Assembly (NCBI GenBank): GCA_002407925.1
Contig: DHPN01000027.1
Location: 41,613 to 79,634, forward strand
Direction of reading: 5' to 3'
Length of the DNA: 38,022 bases
Source of the DNA: Atopobiaceae bacterium UBA5363
GTDB lineage: Bacteria > Actinomycetota > Coriobacteriia > Coriobacteriales > Atopobiaceae
This document shows, one piece after another, positions 31,496-38,022 of this stretch (positions are counted from its first letter, which is position 1; each line of letters begins with the position of its first letter). The notes below the pieces were generated by a model. The model did not search any database, was not told the origin of the DNA, and saw nothing but the letters and a program-made list of their open reading frames with translations. The position numbers were made by a program, and so were the translations under genes.

Positions 31496-33853
31496 ATGGC
31501 CGAAAAGATGGATGCAGGACAAACAGACGATCATAAGGGTGAAACTCCTCGTACCTCCGAAGAAGAGCTTGACTTCTCCTACACGCAAAACCGCGAGCTT
31601 TCGTGGCTACGCTTTAACGACCGCGTGCTTGACGAGGCATTCGATGAGACGGTCCCGCTGTTCGAGCGGCTCAAGTTTGTCTCTATTTTTGGATCCAACC
31701 TCGATGAATGGTTCATGATACGCATAGGCGGCCTGTCAGACCTCACGCTACTCAAACATCAACCGAAAGACAACAAGTCCAACGAGACGCCAGCGGAGCA
31801 GCTGCAGGCGATATTTGCTGTCTTGCCCGACTACGTCAGCAAGCAGCAGCGCGCGCTTGACCAGATTGAGTCGAAGCTCGCGACGCGTGGGCTAGAGCGC
31901 CTTAAAATTGATGATATGAGCGACGCAGACCGCTCAGCTGCTAACAAATTCTTCTTGCAACAGGTCGCACCCATCATTTCCCCACAGATAGTTGACCCGC
32001 GCCACCCCTTTCCCAATTTGCGCAACGGGCGACTCTATGTCACCTGCTCTCTCAACGGCCCCGAAGAGACTGGCATGCTCGGAATCGTGGAGGTGCCGAG
32101 TGCCCTACCGCGCGTCGTCGAGCTGCCTGCTGCCAAGGAGCTGTGGCGCTACACGCTCATCGAGGACGTCATCCGCGACCATCTCTCCGAGCTCTTCGGC
32201 GAGTATGTCCCCACCACCTCTGCCACGATACGCATCACACGCAATGCTGATATAGACCCTGACGGCGAGGGCGTGGGCGAGGAAGAGGACTACAGACAGC
32301 ACATGAAGCGGGTGCTTAAGCTCCGTCAGCGCCTTCAGCCAGTGCGCCTCGAAGTCCAAGGCGCACTGCCAAAGGAGCTCGAGAAGTTTGTCTTGGCTGA
32401 GATAGGTCTCTCAAAAAAGCGTGTCTTCCACGTGAGGATGCCGCTCGACCTAGGCTATGTTTACTCTCTCGAAGAACACCTGCCTGCAGACACACGGGCC
32501 ACGCTTCTTTACAACCCGTTCCAGCCACAAACCTCCCCGATGGTCGATCCCAGGCGTCCTATGAGGGAACAGGTAGATGCTGGCGACATCCTGCTCTTTT
32601 ATCCCTACGAAAGCATGAATCCGCTTTTGCGCCTCATCCACGAAGCCTCCGTCGATGATAGTTGCATCCAGATAAAAATCACGCTCTACCGCGTCGCCAA
32701 GCGATCAAAGCTGTGCGAGTCGCTTATCGCGGCGTCGGAAAACGGCAAGGACGTCACCGTCCTCATGGAGCTTCGCGCACGCTTCGACGAGCAAAACAAC
32801 ATCGACTGGGCTGAGCGCCTCGAAGACGCCGGCTGCACCGTCATCTACGGGCAGGAAGGCTTTAAGGTCCACTCCAAGATATGCCAGATCATCTATCACG
32901 ACAAGGGTGCCATCAGCCGCATCACCTGTCTCGGCACTGGCAACTTCAACGAGAAAACGGCTGAACTCTATTCGGATTTCATGCTCCTGACAGCACATCC
33001 CGGCATTGGAGAAGACGGAAATCTCTTCTTCCGCAACCTTTCACTGGGCAACCTCCAAGGAACTTATCGCTATCTTGGCGTAGCACCGACAAGCTTGAAA
33101 CCTCTTGTGATGAGCGGTCTGGACAGAGAGATAGAGAAGGCGCGCGCGAGCAAACCAGCGAGCGCCTTCATGAAAATGAACTCCCTCACCGACCGTGACG
33201 TGATTGACAAGATCTCCGAGGCATGTGAGGCAGGCGTGCACATCGTGATGATCGTGCGCGGGATCTGCTGCATAAAAGCGGGGGTGCCGGGTAAGACGGA
33301 CGGCCTCATCGTACGACAGATCGTCGGCCGCTTTCTGGAACATGCGCGCGTGTACTCCTTTGGCGTCGACGCTGACACCATCTATCTCTCAAGCGCTGAC
33401 ATGATGACGCGAAATACCGAGCGCCGCGTCGAAATCGCCTACCCTGTGCTGGACCCAACCTGCCGCAAGCTGGTCACTACCTACATGGACCTGCAGCTTG
33501 CTGACAACGTGAAGGCTCGCCAGCTGACTGCCGCTGGCACCTGGGAGAAGATTCCCATCAAAGCCGACGAACCGAGGATAGACGCGCAGGCGCAGCTCGA
33601 GGTGCGCGCATACAAGCGCGCCACTGAGGCCGCCGACGCGCAAAGCGCCTCCCACAAACATCGGTCGCCCACCTCCGCGGAGCGTGCCGCTGTGCACAAG
33701 GCGCCAAGCGCGACGAGGCCGAAGGCCTCCTCCTTTCCCACCTCTGTGCCAAACTCTAAAGCTACTGGAGTTGAGGCTCCGAGGAGAGGTCGTCTCCAGC
33801 GGGCGCTTGGGCTGATTGGCGAGGGCTTCAAGATGCTGTTCGGAGGCCAATGA
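31496..33853 (+). CDS. ppk: Polyphosphate kinase 1
   Basis: A 785-residue enzyme that reversibly transfers the ATP terminal phosphate to polyphosphate. The N-terminal domain starts FSYTQNRELSWLRFNDRVL and continues with FERLKFVSIFGSNLDEWFMIR. The two phospholipase-D-like catalytic domains follow: EGFKVHSKICQII with the autophosphorylated His near residue 459, CLGTGNFNEKTAELYSDF, and the second histidine in RFLEHARVYSF. The last 100 residues are a basic, Ala/Lys/Ser-rich tail beyond the usual family end. GAAGGG eight bases before 31496 favours this ATG over one ten codons upstream. Its stop overlaps the next start by four bases. Confidence 0.95.
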   Translation: MAEKMDAGQTDDHKGETPRTSEEELDFSYTQNRELSWLRFNDRVLDEAFDETVPLFERLKFVSIFGSNLDEWFMIRIGGLSDLTLLKHQPKDNKSNETPAEQLQAIFAVLPDYVSKQQRALDQIESKLATRGLERLKIDDMSDADRSAANKFFLQQVAPIISPQIVDPRHPFPNLRNGRLYVTCSLNGPEETGMLGIVEVPSALPRVVELPAAKELWRYTLIEDVIRDHLSELFGEYVPTTSATIRITRNADIDPDGEGVGEEEDYRQHMKRVLKLRQRLQPVRLEVQGALPKELEKFVLAEIGLSKKRVFHVRMPLDLGYVYSLEEHLPADTRATLLYNPFQPQTSPMVDPRRPMREQVDAGDILLFYPYESMNPLLRLIHEASVDDSCIQIKITLYRVAKRSKLCESLIAASENGKDVTVLMELRARFDEQNNIDWAERLEDAGCTVIYGQEGFKVHSKICQIIYHDKGAISRITCLGTGNFNEKTAELYSDFMLLTAHPGIGEDGNLFFRNLSLGNLQGTYRYLGVAPTSLKPLVMSGLDREIEKARASKPASAFMKMNSLTDRDVIDKISEACEAGVHIVMIVRGICCIKAGVPGKTDGLIVRQIVGRFLEHARVYSFGVDADTIYLSSADMMTRNTERRVEIAYPVLDPTCRKLVTTYMDLQLADNVKARQLTAAGTWEKIPIKADEPRIDAQAQLEVRAYKRATEAADAQSASHKHRSPTSAERAAVHKAPSATRPKASSFPTSVPNSKATGVEAPRRGRLQRALGLIGEGFKMLFGGQ

Positions 33854-35184
33854 GCATGACCATGCAACTTTCTGTCGAGCGCATGGCCTACGGCGCCGAT
33901 GCCATAGCCCATCGCGAGGACGGCAAGGCCGTCTTTGTAAGCCATGCCGTGCCAGGAGATGTCATAGAGGCAGACATCATCTCCACGGGAGGCTCCTTTG
34001 ATAGGGCGCGCGTCGTGCGCGTCCTTGAGGCGTCTCCGTCACGCGTCAAGCCTCTGTGCCCCTATGCAAGCGTCTGCGGAGGCTGCCCATGGGCTAGCCT
34101 CTCGCGCGACGCCCAGCTCGCGGCAAAGCGTGCTGCGGTCATCAGCTCCCTTGTGCATATCGGGCATTTTGACCCTGATGCGGCCGATCACCTCGTGCGT
34201 GGCTGCGAGGCGCCGTCCGCGCCCTGGGGCTACAGAAACAAGGTCGAGCTTGCCTACGCTTTTGGTGGCAAGAAGGCAATCGTTGGCATGCACACGTCAG
34301 ACCAAGGCCAAATCGTTCGCGTGCCCTCGTGTGCCCTCCTCAATGCACGACACTCGTCTGCCGTGAAAGCCGTCTCAGGCGCTCTAGCGTACCTTTCAGG
34401 CTCTAGCGATCTAGGAATTGAGCGTGTGGGGATTCGCGCCTCCTTCGGAACGCATGACCTGGAGGTCGCCCTTTGGGGCAAGCCGGGCGCCTTTCCACGA
34501 GCGCAGGCGGCCAAGGTGCTCAAAGAGGCAACTCATGCAAGCTCAGCGGTGCGGGTCCTCATGAAGGGCTCGAAAAAAGCACGCCGCGTAAGCGGCATAG
34601 AGGTGCTGTACGGCAAGGGATGCTGGGAAGAGCGGGTTGCAGGCCAGCGCATGGCCTTTTCTGCGCCCTCCTTCTTCCAAGTGAACACGGCTGGCGCCAA
34701 TCGTCTGATACAGATCATGCTCGAGCTGCTACAGCCTGGGAAGGACGATGAGGTCATGGACCTCTACTGTGGGGCTGGGACCTTCACGCTGCCGCTTGCC
34801 CGCCAAGTAAGCTTTGTCACTGCCGTAGAGTCTTTTGGGCCCGCGGTGCGTGATCTCAGGCGCAACCTCTCGTCCGCACATCTGGACAACGTCGACGTAA
34901 TTGGCGGAGATGCGGGTCGCGAGTTTCCTGATACGGAGGCAGACCTCGTCGTGGTGGATCCACCACGTGCGGGTCTTAGTGAGGCTGTCATCCAAAAGCT
35001 CTCTGATCAAAGCTGTCGCTCTATCGCCTATATCTCTTGTGATCCCGCGACGCTGGCACGCGATCTTGCGCGCTTTCGCGCACAGGGCTCTTTTGAGGTG
35101 GCGCAGATGATTCCCGTCGACCTCTTTCCGCAGACCTTCCATGTTGAAACGATAGTATTGATGTCAAGGGTAAGAAGACCGTGA
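33850..35184 (+). CDS. RNA m5U methyltransferase, RlmD/TrmA family
   Basis: A 444-residue SAM-dependent uracil-C5 methyltransferase. Residues 1-60 form a TRAM-like RNA-binding domain. A four-Cys iron-sulfur site follows (CPYASVCGGCPW, plus a Cys in the later VPSCALL). The Rossmann part contains FFQVNTAGA, MDLYCGAGTFTLPLA, VVVDPPRAGL and the catalytic YISCDPATLARDL. Members modify 23S rRNA (RlmD, RlmC) or tRNA (TrmA), and the iron-sulfur site favours the rRNA type. It starts within the ppk stop (ATGA), indicating translational coupling. Confidence 0.9.
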   Translation: MSMTMQLSVERMAYGADAIAHREDGKAVFVSHAVPGDVIEADIISTGGSFDRARVVRVLEASPSRVKPLCPYASVCGGCPWASLSRDAQLAAKRAAVISSLVHIGHFDPDAADHLVRGCEAPSAPWGYRNKVELAYAFGGKKAIVGMHTSDQGQIVRVPSCALLNARHSSAVKAVSGALAYLSGSSDLGIERVGIRASFGTHDLEVALWGKPGAFPRAQAAKVLKEATHASSAVRVLMKGSKKARRVSGIEVLYGKGCWEERVAGQRMAFSAPSFFQVNTAGANRLIQIMLELLQPGKDDEVMDLYCGAGTFTLPLARQVSFVTAVESFGPAVRDLRRNLSSAHLDNVDVIGGDAGREFPDTEADLVVVDPPRAGLSEAVIQKLSDQSCRSIAYISCDPATLARDLARFRAQGSFEVAQMIPVDLFPQTFHVETIVLMSRVRRP

Positions 35185-35261
35185 CATTACAAGGCAGCTA
35201 ACGGCGCCAGCGTGCATTATGACCGCTGCCCATGGCCACGTCTGCGAGGGAAGCCAACTAT

Positions 35262-35846
35262 ATGCTGATGTACGCAAACAATGAGATGGATTTGAAGGTC
35301 TACCCGCTGAGCCGAGCCAGGTGGGAGGACTTCGAGCTCCTGTTTGGGAAAAGAGGGGCGTGCGGCGGCTGCTGGTGCATGCTATGGAGGGTTGAAAAAG
35401 CTGAGTTCGAATCCGGAAAGGGCGAACCCAACAAACGCTCCATGAAGAGTATTGTGGACGCAGGTGAGCCAGCCGGCGTCTTGGCTTATGTCGATGGCAA
35501 GGCTATCGGCTGGTGTGCGGTCGCCCCACGGGAAGCATATAGGCGTCTGGCAAAATCGAAGTCGCTCCAAAAAGTGGATGATCAGCCAGTCTGGTCAATT
35601 ACTTGTCTGTTCATAGATAAACCTCATAGGCGGCAAGGCCTCTCCTCAGAGTTGATACGAGAGGCTGTGGAATTCGCCAGGGCAAACCAAGCCCATATAG
35701 TTGAGGCCTATCCAAGCACGCCATACAGTGATCACGTACCTGATGCCTTCCTTTGGACCGGACTGCCAGCTGTCTATGAAAAGATTGGATTCAAGGAAGT
35801 TCTCAGAAGAACGAAGAAAAAGCCCATTATGAGGCTTTATCTATAA
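35262..35846 (+). CDS. GNAT-family N-acetyltransferase
   Basis: About 194 residues. The N-terminal part has GACGGCWCMLWR, a cysteine-rich signature seen in one branch of GNAT proteins. The core then reads GWCAVAPRE, SITCLFIDKPHRRQGLSSELI, which is the acetyl-CoA pyrophosphate loop (R-R-Q-G-L), and the C-terminal YEKIGFKEV of motif B. The substrate is unknown. The start is uncertain: ATG 35232 has no ribosome site, ATG 35262 has GAGGGA about ten bases upstream, and homologue-like sequence begins only at MDLKVYPL. An ACTGCT/AGCAGT hairpin follows the stop at 35849-35863 without a T-run. Confidence 0.8.
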   Translation: MLMYANNEMDLKVYPLSRARWEDFELLFGKRGACGGCWCMLWRVEKAEFESGKGEPNKRSMKSIVDAGEPAGVLAYVDGKAIGWCAVAPREAYRRLAKSKSLQKVDDQPVWSITCLFIDKPHRRQGLSSELIREAVEFARANQAHIVEAYPSTPYSDHVPDAFLWTGLPAVYEKIGFKEVLRRTKKKPIMRLYL

Positions 35847-36047
35847 TACTGCTCATAGCAGTCGCTCATGGCTCAGGCGCATATTTACATCAAAAGACTC
35901 TGTGATAGAATGCGCTGCGTGGCTGCAGGGCGAAGAGAATTTTTTTGCCTTGTGATAGTGGCGCAAGAAGCCATGATAGTGTACAAAGAGTATATTGGCA
36001 TCCGAACAGGGGGTCCGGATGAGCATTGAAAACTGAGAGGAAGCATC

Positions 36048-36233
36048 ATGAAGGCAACTGTGAACGAAGATTGCATCGGCTGCGGCATGTGCGAGGGCAC
36101 TTGCCCTGACGTCTTTGAGGTCGGCGATGACGGACAGGCCCATGCCATCGTAGACGAGGTCCCCGAGGACGCAGAAGACAGCGCTCAGGAGGCTGCTGAC
36201 AACTGCCCTGTCTCCGCCATTGAGATTGACTAG
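36048..36233 (+). CDS. Single-cluster [4Fe-4S] ferredoxin
   Basis: A 61-residue acidic ferredoxin. Cysteines in CIGCGMCEGTCP and in the C-terminal NCPVSAIEID supply the four ligands of one [4Fe-4S] cluster. The second four-Cys set of clostridial ferredoxins is absent. It is a small electron carrier, partner unknown. GAGAGGAAG precedes the ATG. It is a monocistronic gene: about 200 bp of non-coding sequence lies upstream, including a CATCCG/CGGATG inverted repeat at about 35999-36024, and a strong terminator follows. Confidence 0.93.
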   Translation: MKATVNEDCIGCGMCEGTCPDVFEVGDDGQAHAIVDEVPEDAEDSAQEAADNCPVSAIEID

Positions 36234-36263
36234 CGGGCAGCTTGCATACGTCCGCCTAATAAA

Positions 36264-36295
36264 GGGGCCACCCACGCAAGGTGGCCCCGTTTTTT
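36264..36295 (+). terminator. Rho-independent terminator of the ferredoxin gene
   Basis: GGGGCCACC pairs perfectly with GGTGGCCCC (9 bp, seven-base loop), followed by GTTTTTT. It lies about 30 bases past the ferredoxin stop and is the clearest terminator in the window. Confidence 0.93.
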
Positions 36296-36354
36296 GCAGC
36301 TTATGCCCATTCAAGGTGAGGGCTGCGTAAAGCCTCCAAGAGGTGCCTGTTGCT

Positions 36355-36972
36355 ATGATCCTTGCATCTGCCTCACCCCGGCGTGCAGAGCTTTTGCGCG
36401 CTGAGGGCTTTCAAATCGAAGTACATCCGGCGCATATTGATGAGTCCCGACATGCGCATGAGCCGCCAGTCGCCTATGTGGAGCGCCTTGCAGTCGAGAA
36501 GGCCAAGGCTGCCCACAGGGACAATCGAGAGGCAGCGGCCGGCCAGACGCTTATCGCAGCGGACACGATCGTCTGGACAGATGATGGCACAACCTTTGGC
36601 AAGCCTGGGAATGCTGATGAGGCCCGTCGGATGCTACGCCGCCTCTCAGGCGCGTGGCATCACGTCAGCACAGGAGTCTGCTTGCTTGTCGATGGCAATC
36701 CCATGCCGGGCTGTGTTGCCGAGAGCAGCTTCTACGAAACAACGGATGTCGAGTTCTTCGAGCTCTCAGATAAAGAGATTGCTTGGTATATCTCGACGGG
36801 CGAGCCTTTTGACAAGGCAGGCGGCTACGGCATCCAAGGTCGCGGCCGACGTCTTGTGCGCGGCATCCAAGGCGACTTTTACAATGTTGTCGGCTTGCCC
36901 ATCGCTCAGCTTCTGCGCCAAATCAAACGTGTGCAGCAGAGCCTTGAGGATCCATCTCGCTTCTGGTTTTGA
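36355..36972 (+). CDS. maf: Maf-like nucleoside triphosphate pyrophosphatase
   Basis: A 205-residue Maf/HAM1-fold enzyme. The start MILASASPRRAELLRAEGF carries the phosphate-binding Ser-Pro-Arg-Arg motif. AADTIVW holds the catalytic Asp, and KAGGYGIQGRG is the conserved C-terminal block. Maf proteins hydrolyse non-canonical or UTP/dTTP-type nucleotides to monophosphates. The AADT and YGIQG forms suggest the dTTP/UTP-type subgroup. A GTG four codons upstream is possible, but the ATG at 36355 with GAGG about 11 bases before it fits the family start. The next gene begins 36 bp downstream. Confidence 0.93.
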   Translation: MILASASPRRAELLRAEGFQIEVHPAHIDESRHAHEPPVAYVERLAVEKAKAAHRDNREAAAGQTLIAADTIVWTDDGTTFGKPGNADEARRMLRRLSGAWHHVSTGVCLLVDGNPMPGCVAESSFYETTDVEFFELSDKEIAWYISTGEPFDKAGGYGIQGRGRRLVRGIQGDFYNVVGLPIAQLLRQIKRVQQSLEDPSRFWF

Positions 36973-37008
36973 TCCAACACAGTGGCAACTCCCCTTTGGA
37001 AGAAGAAC

Positions 37009-38010
37009 ATGACAGATCACACGCTTTCCTCCATCACGCAAATTCCAGGAATCTATGCGGGTCATACGACGCATACCAAGGCCGGCACAGGCTGCACGGT
37101 AATCGTCTGCCCTGCTGGGGCGACAGGAGCTGTCGATGTGCGCGGGGGTGCTCCTGCCACACGCGAAACTGACCTGCTGAGGCCGGAGGAGACGGTGCAG
37201 ACGATCGATGCGGTCGTTCTCTCCGGAGGCTCAGCCTTTGGGCTAGCAGCGAGTTGTGGCGTCGCCGAGGAACTTGAGCGACGAGGCATCGGCGTCGATG
37301 TGGGCGTTGGCGTTGTCCCCATCGTCACCGGAGCCTGCGTGTTCGACCTCGGCTGCGGGGCCCCAGATGTTCGCCCGACAGCAAAAGATGGCACCCAAGC
37401 CGTACAAACTGCCTTTGATAATGCCCAAAGGCCGCTTGAGCGTGGCAATGTCGGCGCAGGTGCGGGCTGCACGGTGGGAAAGGTTGCCGGAAGCGCCCAT
37501 TGCATGAAAAGCGGCTTAGGTGAAAATGTGCAAACGGCAGGAGGCCTCATCTGTGGTGCCGTCGCCGCAGTCAACGCTCTCGGAGATGTGGTCGACCCTC
37601 AGAGCGGCACTATATTGGCAGGCACGCTTGCTGATGATGGGACGTTCATGAACAGCGTAGGGTTTCTGCTGCGCTCACAGCTCAAGCCTCAGTTTGCGCG
37701 AAGTCACATGGGTCCACGATCTAACACGACTATCAGCTGCATTGTCACAAACGCGCGTCTCACGAAGGCGCAGGCGACCAAAGTCGCTCAGATGTCAGCA
37801 GATGCCTATGCGCATGCGATACGGCCGACCCACACAACCAATGACGGCGACGCGATCTTCGTGATGGCGACAGGGCAGCTGGAAGTGCCGCCAGACGTCG
37901 TCGGCGCACTCTCCACTCGAGCTCTTGAAAAAGCCATCGTCGACGCCGTCTTGCAGGCAAAGGGGGCCTTTGGGCTTGAGGCGGCGTGCAGCCTAGACAA
38001 GAGAAAATAG
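37009..38010 (+). CDS. P1 family (S58/DmpA-like) peptidase
   Basis: A 333-residue N-terminal-nucleophile hydrolase. GCTVIVCPAGATGAVDVRGG, VVLSGGSAFGLAA and GNVGAGAGCTVGK are typical of the DmpA/BapA group. RSNTTISCIVTNA contains the Asn-Thr bond (about 239/240) expected to be cut autocatalytically to free the nucleophilic Thr. Characterised members are aminopeptidases or beta-peptidyl aminopeptidases, but the physiological substrate here is unknown. A GTG frame start at 36982 exists. GGAAGAAG before 37009 supports the ATG. It follows maf on the same strand by 36 bp. Confidence 0.88.
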   Translation: MTDHTLSSITQIPGIYAGHTTHTKAGTGCTVIVCPAGATGAVDVRGGAPATRETDLLRPEETVQTIDAVVLSGGSAFGLAASCGVAEELERRGIGVDVGVGVVPIVTGACVFDLGCGAPDVRPTAKDGTQAVQTAFDNAQRPLERGNVGAGAGCTVGKVAGSAHCMKSGLGENVQTAGGLICGAVAAVNALGDVVDPQSGTILAGTLADDGTFMNSVGFLLRSQLKPQFARSHMGPRSNTTISCIVTNARLTKAQATKVAQMSADAYAHAIRPTHTTNDGDAIFVMATGQLEVPPDVVGALSTRALEKAIVDAVLQAKGAFGLEAACSLDKRK

Positions 38011-38022
38011 GCACAGCACATG

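Noticed and set aside
1..38022. CRISPR arrays, insertion sequences, prophage or toxin-antitoxin modules
   Set aside because: No regularly spaced repeats, transposase, integrase or phage genes were seen. All long frames are accounted for by metabolic or housekeeping genes.

Overview
The window reads as a stretch of a Coriobacteriia (Actinomycetota) chromosome. Gene content and order (mreBCD-mrdA-rodA, a shikimate/Phe/Tyr gene cluster, an arginine deiminase operon) and protein style fit this class. The moderate base composition together with an arginine deiminase system would suit an arginine-fermenting, Cryptobacterium- or Slackia-like organism. That placement is inference from memory of the group and was not computed.

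Layout. (1) 1-13.5 kb, almost all on the minus strand: ribosomal proteins L27 and L21 with their own promoter and terminator, a DUF697-like membrane protein, the rod-shape/elongasome operon (mreB, mreC, mreD, mrdA/PBP2, rodA) preceded by a TPR membrane protein, a cyclophilin gene destroyed by an internal out-of-frame deletion, a zinc-ribbon membrane protein and a CtpE-like P-type ATPase. (2) 13.5-21.8 kb, plus strand: tRNA-Arg(CCG), then a tight aromatic amino acid cluster: aroF, tyrA, aroB, aroA, aroC, pheA (chorismate mutase-prephenate dehydratase) and an aroE-aroK fusion. (3) 21.8-23.6 kb, minus strand: the one shikimate step missing from that run, a type II dehydroquinase, converges on it 3 bp away. 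It is fused behind a PTS EIIB phosphotransfer domain that keeps its cysteine. A divergent 5-formyl-THF cyclo-ligase homologue lies next to it. (4) 23.6-25.6 kb: a YgjP-type metalloprotein, trpS and a small cysteine-rich protein. (5) 25.7-31.0 kb, minus strand: an arginine deiminase operon arcA-arcB-arcD-arcT without carbamate kinase, with a stem-loop in every intercistronic gap and an AT-rich divergent control region upstream. (6) 31.4-38.0 kb, plus strand: polyphosphate kinase, an RlmD/TrmA-type RNA methyltransferase, a GNAT acetyltransferase, a one-cluster ferredoxin with a clear terminator, Maf and a P1/S58 peptidase.

Together, regions 2 and 3 encode every step from PEP plus erythrose-4-phosphate to chorismate, plus the branches to phenylpyruvate and (hydroxy)phenylpyruvate. 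The EIIB-AroQ fusion is the most unusual item. PEP is both a substrate of the shikimate pathway (AroF, AroA) and the phosphoryl donor of the PTS, so the fusion suggests a physical link between PTS phosphorylation state and aromatic synthesis. The ADI operon gives ATP and ammonia from arginine, but needs a carbamate kinase encoded elsewhere.
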